Below, in pieces: positions 1-11,381 of a DNA stretch of 64,000 nt; within the stretch, counting starts at the first letter, position 1, and each line of letters opens with the position of its first letter. The stretch covers positions 159,885,436 through 159,949,435 of the forward strand of contig NC_134087.1 of NCBI RefSeq assembly GCF_000715075.1, in the 5' to 3' direction. Origin of the DNA: Nicotiana tabacum (Eukaryota > Streptophyta > Magnoliopsida > Solanales > Solanaceae). The notes beneath the pieces were generated by a model. That model was not told the DNA's origin, searched no databases, and saw only the letters and a list, made by a program, of their open reading frames with translations. Position numbers and translations under genes: made by a program.

Positions 1-288
1 AGCTTCACCGGCTTAGCAACTTATCCGAACCTCGTTCTAAATTGGGATTTGACACTATACAGAAAAGAAGTCATACGAAGTATGCCCTTCTTCATGATTT
101 AGAAGACTCAGAAAGTATAGGGGTTTCGGCACAGTTTATATACAGTTCAAATAATATCAAAGCGGTAAAAGCAGCATTTAACACATTAGGCTCAAACATG
201 TAAAAATCAGATAATAGATAAAGCCAAATAATAACAATTATTTTAAGCTCGAATTCTTAACCATGAACCAGTGGTTCTGGGTCCATGC
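1..288 (-). other. 5' leader of a minus-strand LTR element (body outside window)
   Basis: This stretch lies inward of the primer-binding site at 289-306, so it should be the untranslated leader of the element whose 5' LTR is 311-4194. It is AT-rich and has no convincing reading frame. The gag/pol part would lie to the left of the window. The assignment rests on its position next to the PBS and LTR, not on a recognised sequence. Confidence 0.5.
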
Positions 289-306
289 TCCCCAGCAGAG
301 ACGCCA
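289..306 (-). other. primer-binding site (tRNA-Arg type)
   Basis: On the minus strand this reads TGGCGTCTCTGCTGGGGA, one base away from the TGGCGACTCTGCTGGGGA found next to LTR2 and LTR3. From memory it corresponds to the tRNA-Arg-complementary PBS of Ogre-type elements. It sits four bases inside the LTR end, which fixes the strand of the element and identifies 311-4194 as its 5' LTR. Confidence 0.75.
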
Positions 307-402
307 GAGCTGTCACACCTCCTTTTTCCGCGCCCGGGAGGACGCAGGGGGAGTTTTTTTCCAATTAAAGGACAATCGAAACGGGATTGGTTTAATTATT
401 TC

Positions 403-412
403 AGAGTCGCCA
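403..412 (-). promoter_or_regulatory. PBS-like 10-mer inside U5
   Basis: AGAGTCGCCA on plus (TGGCGACTCT on minus) equals the first ten bases of the family 1 PBS. It lies 92 bases from the LTR end that adjoins the PBS. The same 10-mer sits at 88-90 bases in the LTRs at 23621, 37454, 52408 and 53778. Function unknown; see findings. Confidence 0.6.
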
Positions 413-2080
413 CTTGGGAGATTTAGGGTGTCCCAAGTCACCAATTTTAATCCCGAATCGAGGAAAAAATAATGACTCTATATTACAGTCTGCGTACCAG
501 AAATCCGGATAAGGAATTCTGTTAACCCGGGAGAAGGTGTTAGGCATTCCCGAATTCCGTGGTTCTAGCACGGTCGCTCAGCTGTTATATTCGGCTTATT
601 TTTCTGATTTTTAAATACAATTATAAACCATGTGCAAATTTTATCTTTTAACCACTTTATTAATTATCATTATTAGGAATGTGAACGTCGCTTAAAACAT
701 GTCTTTGGATTGCGTCACATGAAATGCACCCGCAATCCGGAACATATCTTACTTGACGTTTTGGGATTTGGATTTGGGTCGCATGAAATGCACACCCTAA
801 GTCTTAAGAAAATAAATTATTAAACACGCGCCTAAAAAGACTATCGCGTTATTATTTTTGGAAAGGCCACGGAATTCACTAAGCGGCCCTCCTGAATTCT
901 AAGTAATTTAAAACAAGTATTTACTGAGGGCCCCGCAATCTGTGTTTTTATTCGGCGAGGCTCATCTCATTCTTATTTTTAAAGGATATCCTATAGCAAC
1001 TACGTTTCTTGTCGTGTTTGTCTCTATCAATCGAAAGCAGTAGATAATCCTAATTAATTAATGCTTGCAAGTTATTTTATGACAGAATTCGGAAATGCTA
1101 AAATCAGGAACAAGGCTGCGCGCACAGTCAGTCGAATAAGTAGTCATGGGCCCAAATTCGACCCATGCGTGATGGGCCAAACCTGGGCCCCTGCTTGCTC
1201 GAAGCAGGCCGGCTAGGCCTGTTTTGGTCTGAACTCGACCTTTACGGGGTTGATATTGCAAGTTTGGTATTCTTTGTCTTAACAGGTGGTTTACTAGTTA
1301 TATGAGACCATCAATCCGAAAAAGGAAGAACTTAATCCAGGATGTACAGTGTTCATACTTGGTATACATATCAACATATACTGCAAAGTAAACTAGAATC
1401 TGAAATGCAACATATCTCATTGAACATATTATCACCTATCAGCATACATATGTAAGCTACCATTTAGCTAACTTATATTAATATACATTAGGCATATAGA
1501 CTACTTCGATTGTCAATACAAGAATGAAAATTATCATACAATACATGATATCTAATATAACAGTATATATATGAAAATCAACTTCAAGTCTTTTTCCTTT
1601 CTTTTGCATTCATGCTCAATGTTCTAATTACATTTGATAGTGCCTTGGTTGTGTACCTGATGTAGAGGAATAGAAGAAGAAGGAAAAGGGTCAGCTGAGT
1701 AGCACACAGCAAACAACAGCAATCAGCAGATTCACAGCAACAACACAGCAACAAACAACCAGCCAATAATAATGAAGCTCAGCAAAGAGTCGAACAACAA
1801 ATGGACAATCCCAGTAAAACAGAGGAGGAAATAACAACCCAGAATGTTGAATGTAACAGCAACAGAAATCCAATGACCACAAGAAAACTTGGCAAACGAC
1901 AGAAAAAGCAAAGCCACGAAGACAACCTGATCAAACTGGATTCTTACACAGTTTCTTCTAGGCAATACTCCTTCACAATGTTCTGAAATTTATTCCTGTT
2001 TTTTTTCTTTTCCAGTTTTCTTACTCATAGACTCTCTCAAGACTCAAAAATCAACCCCCTTTTCTAACGGATGGTCTCCT

Positions 2081-2088
2081 CTTTTATA
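2081..2088 (-). promoter_or_regulatory. candidate LTR TATA box
   Basis: Minus-strand TATAAAAG in a GC-flanked context, roughly 1.8 kb from the PBS-side LTR end. Plausible core promoter for the minus-strand transcript. There is no independent evidence for a start site. Confidence 0.4.
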
Positions 2089-4194
2089 GCCTAACCTTAA
2101 CACTTTACAGTCTGTTTTACAACTCAAAATTGCCCCCCCCCCCATGTTGCTTTTCCACTCACTTGTTTTAAATAACCAAGCCCCCATGAAATCCCTGACA
2201 GCCCCTCTCTCTTTTTGGTTGTTAAAGTGTACTGATCACTTGTTTGTTTAAACAAAGTATGGGCAGTAGGAATATAATCTGACAGCACATGCTGTCCGAT
2301 TATTTTAATTCCTTAAAGCAAACCATACACATGCTGCCCACAGTCCAAACCAAATGGCATTGTGTTTAAAAACCAAAATCTGAATCTGCCATTATAACCT
2401 TTCCCCTAGATGTTCTTTTTAATTTAATTTGAACAAAATCAACAGGCAATACAATTCAGTTCCTAATGAGACTCAAATACGATCACAGCAGAAATAAGCA
2501 ATACGAATCAAGTTGTTACCATTAACGATTGAAACTAATTGACGACATATATCGACTCGACTATATTAATCGTAACATATAACAATCAATCGTTCATATA
2601 AACAACACGTATAGAGTCCTGAATGACCTCAGATAAATTTGTTCAAACACTGGGAACTTATATGAATTAAACTCGCTTGACGATTAATCTAATTGATGAA
2701 CACGTATATCACAGGGTATATTCAGAACACAAACAGAAGACAATTGGCCAAATAAAAGGCCTTTAACAGAGATGGAAGAAATCCGAATGAAAAATAACAA
2801 AATAACAAACAAACACAAAGAAATATGCTGACAACTTAATTAGAACCAAACAAAGAGAAAAGGAAACTTACTGAAAAAGTTTGAAATCAAACGGACTCAA
2901 ATCAAACTCGACTTCGAACTTTTGAGGCCGAACAAACTTTAATCGGGGTGTTCTCACATGAGAACACCTTGATTAAGGTCTATTAGACCTCAAACCTATG
3001 TCCAAACCGGCCGGATTCCCCAAGTGCATGTGTTCTAAAGTCTGGATTTCCAGATCTGGATTTTTGGGAGTTGTGGGTAGATTCGGACCAAACCAAGTTT
3101 GGTTTGGTCACGAGGAAGGTCAGGGGAGTGTCTGGTATGAAGATGGGATGATTTGGCATAGATCCGGGTTCGACTCAAATCTTCAAATGAAGATTCGAGA
3201 CGAACGAAAGTGATTCGAGGTTCGTGGTTAGTGGATTCGTGTTCAGGGTGGTTGGATGCTTTAGGGGTGTGAAGGGGGTGGTCACCGGCGTTCGTGCCGC
3301 CGGGTTTTGGTGGAAAGGAAACCAGGGCGGCGTTAGGGTTTGGGGGTTTCAGGGTTCGGGGAAGGAGATGACTGAAAGGGGGGGGGGGTTCGGATAGGGG
3401 GTGCGGGGTAAAGGGTCAAGTTTATATATGGAAGGGGAAGAGAGATTGGAGCCGTTAGATCAAGTGATCTGAACGGCTTAGATCTATTGGTGGGTAACGG
3501 GACGGGGTCGTTTGGTATGGGAACGGGGTCGTTTTGGTTTAGGTGAAGGGTTGGGTTAAACCGGCTAAATAGGTCGGGTCATGAGGGAACCAGGGACCGT
3601 TGGATCAATGAGGTTGGACGGCTCAGATTCAACTTGCTTGAAACGGCGTCGTTGAGGTGAGTTGGACAACCTGATCTGGACCGTTCCTTTGAATCAGATC
3701 AACGGCTTCAAATGGGGACGCCGATACGACGTCGTTTGAGTCCGTGCCTGGGCAGGCTGGGTTTGGACCGGGTCAGATCGTTGGTTTGGGCCTGTTTTTG
3801 TCTTATTTTTTGGGCCCAACTGATTTCAACTTCTTTTGTTTTCCAATTTAAAATAAAAATAAAAATAAAAATAAAAATAATTAATAAAACAAATGAAATT
3901 AAAACAAATAACAATATGGCATTTCAACATAATTATCATACCAAGTAAGTTAAATCACAACCTAAAACGGACGATGCACGTATATTTATATATTTTTTTT
4001 TGAATTTTCTCTTAACGCCACATATATTTTTTGTATTTTTGTTTGATAAGGACTAGATGCAAAATGGACAGACTCACAAACGACTAACAACACATGTCAC
4101 GGAAAGATCGAAAAATTGTACAGCGAAATCATTTGTCACTATTTTTATTTTCTTTTGGAGCGATTGCTCGTAAAGCAAAAATCACGTGCTTACA

Positions 4195-4410
4195 CATACA
4201 ATGGTTCGCGACATATCCATGGTAGCTAAGCATAAATTAATCCGAGCTATCGAGCATGCAAAAGTGGAGGCGAAAAGAGAGACTCTGGAAGAACTCGGGG
4301 CCAGGGGCTTTGACCTGTTAGTTGACCTCGAGGAGGCCCGTGCAGTGGAGGAAAGATTGGCGCTCTTGATTGCCCCTGATAAGGGCGAAGATGATAGTGA
4401 CGAGGAGTAG
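4195..4410 (+). pseudogene. C-terminal fragment of the antisense coiled-coil protein (copy 1)
   Basis: An open frame of about 70 codons starting at the edge of the LTR. It contains RETLEELGARGFDLL followed by an acidic tail ending DDSDEE and a stop. The last part of the fuller copy at 4966-6980 has the matching REILEEIHARDFDLS and an acidic end. This is therefore the tail of another copy of the same gene, cut off by the LTR to its left. I recognise the motif from uncharacterised repeat-associated coiled-coil proteins of Nicotiana. Its function is unknown. Confidence 0.55.
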
Positions 4411-4965
4411 TCTCTGAGTCCTTTTTGTATGCCTTACTTTTTGCTTCGTATGCTGCCCTGCTCCGGGAAATGGATAGTGTAAAGACATTTTTTCATTTTT
4501 GTTAATGTATAAACAGAGCTTTCATTCTATCAGCCCCTCTCCCTGCTTTTTTGCTTTTACGTTCTGGCATTAGCCATTCAGGGCCTTTTCTCTGGACAAA
4601 CCGGGCCCCTGGGACTAGCCACATCCCGAGGTTGAATCGACAGTCCTCCCAAACCGATCATCGGGGATCTCCCGAGGTCCCGCAGTATTATGAGTCATGT
4701 GGGAGCCGGAGTGATTCTGCCAGTACACTCCCCTAGAAGAGGGTGATGTTAACGCGGCCAGAATTAATTATCCCTTTTGGGCAAGCGAGCAGTTGTTGCT
4801 TTGCCTCTATATATTTGCTCATCTTCCTCTTAAGCGGCAATTTTGCAGTTCTTGATAAGCTATCTCCTCTGGAGAGCCTGGCGCTTTGTGCTAGTCCTTC
4901 CGCTTCCCTGCTTCAGGAAATTTTTGCATGGATCCTCATCTTCTTCACCCTATTCTGTCGTAGTC
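4411..4965. other. spacer between the two antisense gene copies
   Basis: Contains no conserved reading frame. By position it should hold the 3' end of copy 1 and the 5' flank of copy 2 (CTTCTTCACCC-like pyrimidine stretches upstream of the ATG at 4966). I see no repeat or promoter that I can name. Confidence 0.3.
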
Positions 4966-6980
4966 ATGGCTGCTGCTTCGACACCTGATCCTCGGATTCA
5001 AGGTAATCCCTCTTGTGCTCTACCTTTGGTCGGTACCAACGGCTCACCTCCGGTATCGGGAGAGCGAGGCTCGGGGTGCACTGCCTCAAAGACGGTTGTC
5101 ACACCGGGGAGACCTCCCAATGTTCCGGTCCATCAAGAGCATGTGTCGAGGATTATTTCATCAGTGAGGGAGGATAACCTCGAGATGATCAGAAAAGAAT
5201 ACGGATGGGGGAAGCCGCGATTTTGCAAGCACCTTCCCCCGAGGAGAGTGTCATGACATATGTTGAGGGATTATTGAGTGTGTATATTCACGTTCTTGCA
5301 CCGGGTTCCTTGGACCGGGTCGTGCTTGATTTCTATAGAAGATATCAAGTAACGCTAGTGCAAGTTTATCCCTTTCTTTGGAGAATAGTGCAGTCAATGA
5401 GATATTTTGCTGACAAGGCTGGGTAGAATTCACCCTCAGCCACCTCATGAGGTTGTACAGGCCATTGCGCTATCGGGGCCTGATTGCTCTTCAACATAGA
5501 TCCACCCGAGCTCCTATAATCGGCAGCGAGGAGGATGAGGACTGTGGATGGATGAATCGGTTCGTTCGAATCTGGACGACCGATGTTGTCCCTGGAAAGT
5601 TTTTGCCGTTTTCTGAGAAATGGAGCTTAACACGTAAGTGCTCTGTTTGGACTGCCTTTATCTCAACATGAGGTTGGCCCCGTAATGATATCTTTTCGTT
5701 CTTTGTTTATAGTAACTCATTGGTTGCCCGGCGAGGTCCCCGATTTAGCCAAATGGTCCCATAAGCTGGCAGCTTGCTCGATTTACGATAGGCACCGATG
5801 GCGAGATTTATTAAAAGAGAGATGAGTGGCGAAGCATTATGGTAGGTGCCTTGCATTCTGCCCCCTAAGAGATGGCTTCCTTCTTGCCGGCTTATCTGAT
5901 TTATCTACTGCAGGTGCCAGGAATCCTTTTGAAGCGAGGCCGAGTTCCCCGAGGGAGGAGGAGAGATTGCTGGCCCCGGGGTCAAGGAGCACCAGTAAAA
6001 GGAAAGATGCTCTGGTGTGCGAGAAGGCTTGTAATGAGTCCACTTCTTCGCAGCGATTAAGGGGAAGCGATTCGGCCAACCGACAACCTTCCCGAATTGG
6101 TGCATTATCGGACGTTGCTTCGGCCTTTGGCGAGGCTCAGCGCTTTAGCCTTATGGTGAATTTCGGCTGCTGTAAGGATGTTCTGGCCCTGCGCTGCCCT
6201 TTTTTATTTATTTATCTGGCTTTCTTTCTCAGGCCTTTGATAGGCTCAAAGCCAAACTGTCGTTGCGGGAGGCTCGAGATAGGGAGAAATCCCTCAAACT
6301 TCTTTGTGCGGCAAAGGAAAGCGAGCTCGTCTCTTTATGGCATGAGGTGGACCAAAGCCGAGCCCGGGAGGCCCTCTTGGAGAAACAGGTACCCTGCATT
6401 TCGCATTGTCCTGCATTCCCTTTTTGTCTCGCCGCCTTGATGTTTTGCTCTTTCAGTTGAAGGATAAGGCGGATGAGCTGGAACAACTCTGGGGCGAGGT
6501 TGGAAAATCCAAACACGAATTTACCGAGCTGCAGGCGCATGTGAACATCCATTTTGTGGCCAAAGAGATGGCTCAGGATGGGGCCTCCGCTCTTGAGGTG
6601 CAAATTCAGACCGCCCGTGCAAATGATACAGCTCGGGAAAAAGATGATCGCAAGACTCTTATCCGAGCTTTTGAGGGGGAAAGATGAGGTGGTGAATGTC
6701 TGGCTAAGGTTGTGATGAATAATACCAGGGCGGGATAGAAAATGGCGGCTTATTCAGGAAACGCTGCCGTTGTTAAAGTTGAGCTGAAGAAGATCCTCGA
6801 TCATGCAAACAATAGCAAGGAGTATATGAGGTGCAGATCCCGGAGGGAAATCCTTGAGGAGATTCATGCCAGGGACTTTGATCTCTCAGGGAGATCGAGC
6901 AAGCCAAAGGAGAGGAGTACGATGCCAAGTTCCTACTGTCCGATGCTGAGGACGATAAGGAGGAGACCACCGGATCATAG
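4966..6980 (+). pseudogene. multi-exon antisense ORF of a Tat-type element, decayed
   Basis: Begins MAAASTPDPRIQG and ends at a TAG after an acidic tail. The middle section (PSPEESVMTYVEGLLSVY, then DRVVLDFYRRYQV, then GWMNRFVRIWTTDVVPGKF) matches a family of uncharacterised plant-transposon-like proteins that I recall from Nicotiana repeats. The second half is a predicted coiled coil rich in Glu, Lys and Arg. Reading needs GT-AG introns at about 5634-5712 (GTAAGT donor), 5842-5913 and 6389-6456, and one more ending at 6232 after TTTCTTTCTCAG. Inactivating changes: a frameshift near 5205-5215, a stop at 5424, a stop near 5823 and stops after 6684. It lies antisense to the gag of element D. 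A captured host gene is possible but less likely, because a second partial copy lies beside it. Confidence 0.55.
5634..5712 (+). other. predicted intron in the antisense gene
   Basis: GTAAGT donor, pyrimidine-rich 3' end (CTTTGTTTATAG), 79 bases, typical of plant introns. The frames on both sides (EKWSLT and THWLPGEVPDLAKW) join into the order I expect for the family. Confidence 0.5.
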
Positions 6981-8839
6981 CTGCCGGAAAAAAAGGGGAA
7001 TGTCTATTCCCTGCCTTCTTTGTTGTGTATATAGCTTTCATTATATGGCGCAGGCTGAGATTGCGCTCTATCGTCAATATGTAGAAATAAGAGGGGGAAC
7101 CCCGCAATTTGTATCTTCTGCATTTCTACTTGTTGTAGTTTCAATTGGGTCAATTCGACCATGGACTTGCCCTTGGGCTTGTGTTCTTTAACCATCTTCG
7201 GGTTTAGTCTCCGAGTCGGGATCCGACTCGAGCTTAATTTACCCTTGAGTTTTGCATTTGTATGAGCTGGCGATGGTGTCTATTCCGCCTTGGGTCGGAG
7301 CGACCTTCTATATATGTGGCCCTTAGGCATGTGTAGTTAACTATTTTGGATCCGGTCTCCGAATCGGGTTATGACTCGAGCTCATTTTAATCCTCAAGTT
7401 GTCAATTTTCAAGCTAGCGACACTAAATCTTACGATGTTTTGGTGGTTGAGACCTTTTTGTGTGGGGCCCGGAGGCTCATTTTGGCTGGCGACAATGACT
7501 CTTACGCATTTGCCTGTGGGCTTTTTATAGGCTTTGTTTTCCGCTCGTTAAGGTCTTTTTAAATAATTTTGCCTGACCCGTCATCGGTTTTGGAAGAACC
7601 TCGATTTCAAGTCATTATCGGTGATGTTTGAGCACCTTGGAAGGTTCATAGCTCAAAGGTTGAGTAGGTCGAAACCTTGTGATTTGGAGCTGATGTGGTA
7701 GAAACTTGTTTGCCTGTGGAGGGAAGCTTGTTTTTAACCGGTTCTTTCCGAAGTATATTCGAAGTAGTGGCCTGTGATTTTGTATAGCGATGGTCGGGCA
7801 TCCCCAAGTCGCTTTAATTTGGTTGTATCAGCCGTATTAACTTTAGTCATATGCATTTGGCTGGAGTCATTTTTGATCCCGAGTGATAGTTTAGGCGTCT
7901 ACACCGAGGGTATGCCCTTTCGGGATTCTTACAAATGCGACATATAGCCTAAACTTCGAGATTTTGAATTTTCTTTCCTGTTGAGGTCTTACAGTTTGTC
8001 ATGCCTGTTGAGGTCTTACAGTTTTATCATGCCTATTGAGGTCTTACAGTTTTATCATGCCTGTTGAGGCCTTACAGATAATAGAATAGATTTGGTTACA
8101 CAGAGTCTTCCCGCTTGGGGTCTTACAGTTTCGGGTTTTCCAGTACATGGCGATTGGTGACAGTCTCCAATAGTTGCTCGGAGTTACCTTGCTGGAACTT
8201 TATAGGTCCGGAGTTCTAACCCTGGGGTCGTGCGGGTGCCGAATAGTTGACACGAAGTCTTCGAGTATTTCGGGACGCATTTGGTGGAAAGTCCTTCGCC
8301 GTGATCATGTTAAGATCCCCCTTTTCTAGAGTACGATATGCCAAAAGATATTCTTTATTGCTTGGCGTAAATATATGTTGTAAATACGTGTTGTTTTGTT
8401 GTTGCGAGCTTGTCTTGTGCGGGCGCAACTCCTTGGACCGTTCGATCCGGTATATTGCTTCCTATCGGAGCCTCATTCGTCATTTCCCGGCGTGGGGCCG
8501 GTCCTAAAGAAAGTCCCGTAGGCTTGCTAAATCCTTCTTGGGAAGTGCGTCGATGTTGCCTCGTTAAAAACCCCTGCCGGTAAAAATCCGTTTCGGGATA
8601 AAAAATCCGATCAAAGGAAAAGAGTGCAACAGACGCTTTGAAGCCTCAGAATCTTCGAGCCGGGTTATCGTCCTGATTACCTTGGTCATTTTCCTGCAAA
8701 AGAGTTGCCGTGAAGTAGAAGATGGAAAGAGGGATGGGCGATTATACCTTGGTGGCGACGACGCTTCTCGAGTTCTGGCACTTATTCGGCGGTTGCTAAG
8801 TGGTCCTTTATTTGAACGCGTTTGGGGCGATCATCAAAA
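6981..8839. other. non-coding part of element D with short repeats
   Basis: No coding sequence seen. Two related blocks of about 60 bases (TCTCCGARTCGGG..GACTCGAGCT..TTAA) occur near 7205 and 7350. A 27-28 bp tandem repeat lies at 7981-8076. Around 8540-8640 is a GTTAAAAACCCCTGCCGGTA-type segment that I associate with Nicotiana repeats. The remainder looks like decayed untranslated retroelement sequence. Pol would be expected between here and gag, and it is absent. Confidence 0.4.
7981..8076. repeat. 27-28 bp tandem repeat, four units
   Basis: Units start at 7981, 8008, 8036 and 8064 with TTGAGG(T/C)CTTACAG followed by TTTTATCATGCC. The last unit is partial. It is a small minisatellite within the non-coding portion of element D. 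Confidence 0.85.
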
Positions 8840-10496
8840 AATCATGTGGACGACGTGTTGAGGCTCGTCTGTTTTGTTCCTTTTCACCGTTTCTCCTTCT
8901 CACGATTGATTTTTAGCCCGGTTGCTGAGAAGTTCCCGAAAGTTCCCGTTATTGAGCAATCGGGTCACTTCCTCTCGGAGCTGCTTGCAATCTTCAGTTC
9001 GGTGTCTGTGCGAGTTGTGAAACTCGTAAATCAAATTGTAGTTCCTGTGGGAAGGATCCAATTGTAACGGTCCGGGCCATCTGGAATCCCTGATTTTGCT
9101 AATGGTGAACACAATGTCTGACACATCGACGTTGAAGCTGTACTCTGATAGGCGGGGTGCCCCTGTTGACCCTGTGTACCCGTCGAAGCCACCCCTGTTG
9201 AGAAGTCCCCGAGGGTTCTGTCCTTGGTTTACCGATTGGCCTTTACGGGGAAGATTGCGCTTTGGAGCGTTTCTCCTATCATCGGGGTATGTTTGGTACC
9301 TTTATTTGTTAGATCTTGACTCCTTCGCCAAGAGCCTGCTCGGGTATACTGAGCCCCAAGGGGCTCCGAACTGGTCGTCCTCGACCATGATCTTAGACTG
9401 GTATCGATTGCGGACGTCCGACCAGGTTACAGCGGGATACTCGATCAGATTCTCTTTCAGTTGCCTTCGATTCCACCGAGCTTCGTTCATTCAGGCCTTG
9501 AGTAAAGGCCTGCACTGGCAAGTCATCGGAGACTAGGGGGAGCTCCATTCGTTCTGTCTGAAAACGAGACATGAATTCTCACAGCATTTCGTTCTCCCTT
9601 TGCTGAATCTTGAATACGTCGGACTACCTTGTTGATACCTTGATGGCGCGAGCGTGCGCCCTTACGAAGGAGTACGCTAGCATGGCAATCGAATCTATGG
9701 AGTTGGGATCCAGGTTGTGGTACCACATCATGGACCCCTTCGAGAGCGTTTCTCCAAATTTCTTCAGCAGGACTGACTCGATCTCATCATTTTTTATGTT
9801 GTTGCCCTTTACCGTGCATGTGTAGGCGGCGACCTGTTCGTTGGGATCCGTGGTCCCGCTGTATTTTGGGAGTTCTGGCATTCTGATCTTCTTTGGAATG
9901 GGTTTTGGAGCTGCTTCCTCCGGGAACGACCTCTGTATGAACTTCTTCGAATCCAAACCCTTGACGATCGGTGGTGCACCCGGGATCTGATCGACCCTAG
10001 AGTTGTAGGTCTCGACCTTTTTATCGTTGGTTGCAATCATTTTCTCACCCGATTAGATCCTTTTGGTGAGGTCCTCGAGCATCTTCACTATGGCAGGGTC
10101 GGCCACTGACCCGTTATTGCTTGACCTTTCGAGTACTTGCTCGGCGGGGGGAGCTGTCTCTGGTGCCGCTGTGCTGGGAGTCTTCGGATGGCTTTGTAAT
10201 TGAGCAATGGACAACTGTTGTGCATGCAACTTTTCAAAAATAACATGAAGACTAACTTCTTGTTCTTCCTGAGCCGGGGTGTTTTGAGCTCCTTGTCAGT
10301 CGATGTGCTGTATGCTCCTATCGGTGTTAGAGGTTTCGTCGACTTGTTGTGCGTCCTACGAATCCGCGTTCGCTAGAATCGGTCCGGGCGCGTTATCAGG
10401 ATTCTGTGGTGGTGCTCCAGCGGCTGGGACAGCTACGCCGTTTTCCCCGTGGTTTTCGAGGTTGTCGTTCTCGACTCTGTTTACCTAGCCAGACAT
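8840..10496 (-). pseudogene. gag of element D (Ty3/gypsy), decayed
   Basis: The minus-strand start codon at 10496 is followed at once by a stop (MSG*). A Gln/Pro/Ala-rich N-terminus has further stops. Then comes a gag core on 9624-10040 (KIRMPELPKYSGTTDPNEQV ... GSMMWYHNLDPNSI), continuing in other frames through 9302-9490 (VTWSDVRNRYQSKI). The nucleocapsid-like part at 8900-9124 reads YEFHNSHRHRTEDC, where the first Cys of the knuckle has become Tyr. The end resembles the EPQHV..MI stretch that precedes protease in related elements. At least five stops and several frame changes make it non-functional. Gag would form the particle shell and bind the RNA. Confidence 0.8.
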
Positions 10497-10596
10497 TTTG
10501 ACCTGAAATCAAGAGATCTCTGGACAAGAAAAAGTGTGAACGATAACGTGCATTTGTACAATGGAACCAGCAAGAAAATAATCACTATTAATTTTA

Positions 10597-10617
10597 GCCC
10601 CACGGCGGACGCCAAAC
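10597..10617 (-). other. PBS-like site of element D
   Basis: On minus this reads GTTTGGCGTCCGCCGTGGGGC, next to the LTR end ...GGTAAACA. It resembles the TTTGGCGCCGTCTGTGGGGA primer region of many plant gypsy elements and is unlike the TGGCGACTC site of the elements further right. The placement supports 10618 as the LTR boundary. Confidence 0.55.
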
Positions 10618-11381
10618 TGTTTACCGTGAAAATGATAACAATAATTAAATTTGTAAATGGGATTCTAAAAATACTTGATCTATTCTCGAGCTAGTTATTA
10701 GAGCAGATGATGCTAAGAATGTGAAGTTTAATGATGAAATGCAAGCTAAAATGAGGCAGTAACCAAACCGAGGGGCATGCTGCCTAGATATAGGGCTGGT
10801 CGATGGGGGACCTCGGAGTCGATGTCCAGGTCGAGCTTGAGCTATCGGGGGCAATCGGGAATGGGATAACAGTTAAGGTATGGTTAAATGAAGCTCTTTA
10901 CGGCCAATACCAAGTGATAAGATGAAGAACAAGTAAGAGAACGATGAATATTAAAGTGGCCTCGAACCGGTGAGAACGGACAAATTAGAAAGAAGAGAGA
11001 GAGAGAGATATTATTGCAATTGTGGAGAAATGGACCAACATCAGCCCTTTTACAAAGTGGCATGGATTCACCTTATATAGGAGATGGAATACCATATAGT
11101 ATAGAGTGCATTAAATGTAAAGATACGAGGATGGGACGGCTAGTCATGGTACTAATGTTTACTGATTCTAGCTGCTTGCCTCGGGAATCCCCCATTCTCG
11201 GCACCTTCGTTGGGTCACAGAAAAATTCCCTATCCTCGGAATCTTTGCTGGGTCGCGAGCGAACCTCGAGGGAGGGAGCTCGATCGTAATCCTGCAGCCT
11301 CGAGATGCTGATATGTCTTCCCGAATGTACCTTAACGGCGGGAAATAGACCTCCTTGATTTCACCGCATACATAAATGTCA
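10618..11381 (-). mobile_element. 5' LTR of element D (0.76 kb)
   Basis: Plus-strand ends are TGTTTACC and AAATGTCA. The inner end adjoins the PBS-like site and gag. At the outer end, sequence homologous to the interior of another LTR family begins at once (11382 onwards), as expected for an element inserted into that LTR. A minus-strand TATA box and an AG microsatellite (near 10995-11010) lie inside. The second LTR is missing, so the outer boundary is uncertain by a few bases. Confidence 0.6.
11072..11079 (-). promoter_or_regulatory. TATA box in the element D LTR
   Basis: Minus-strand TATATAAG, about 460 bases from the PBS end of the LTR, in the right orientation to drive gag. Confidence 0.5.

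Larger units (their letters stand above)
311..4194 (-). mobile_element. 5' LTR, family 2 (3.9 kb)
   Basis: Starts TGTCACACC and ends GTGCTTACA on the plus strand (TG...CA). A second copy of the same family, with matching ends and blocks, is at 53778-56718 (2.9 kb). Homology is strong over the first 300 bases and the last 50. The middle differs and is longer here. A PBS directly flanks the low-coordinate end, so the LTR belongs to a minus-strand element. It contains a CA/GCA-rich tract near 1700-1760, a G run at 3378-3388 and an AAAAAT hexamer array near 3849-3881. Short ORFs inside it are not conserved in the second copy and I do not call them genes. Confidence 0.85.
4195..11381 (-). mobile_element. 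element D: pol-less Ty3/gypsy remnant
   Basis: A minus-strand element inferred from its 5' LTR (10618-11381), a PBS-like sequence (10597-10617) and a decayed gag (8840-10496). Protease, RT, RNase H and integrase are absent between gag and the region carrying an antisense gene (4966-6980). Some Tat-lineage elements (Grande, RIRE2, Retand) are known to carry an extra antisense ORF between pol and the 3' LTR, and this layout fits that plan. No 3' LTR is visible: the family 2 LTR ends exactly where the antisense region begins. Treating all parts as one element is inference. Confidence 0.5.

Noticed and set aside
3378..3388. G run as a possible quadruplex
   Set aside because: A single 11-G run without the other three G-tracts at suitable spacing; probably slippage.
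3712..3948. ORFs with runs of Lys-Ile or Phe-Ile
   Set aside because: Generated by the AAAAAT hexamer array inside the LTR.
4966..6980. Host protein-coding gene
   Set aside because: A second partial copy lies beside it, retroelement parts surround it, and I recall the family only from repeats. Kept as an element-borne antisense ORF with moderate confidence.
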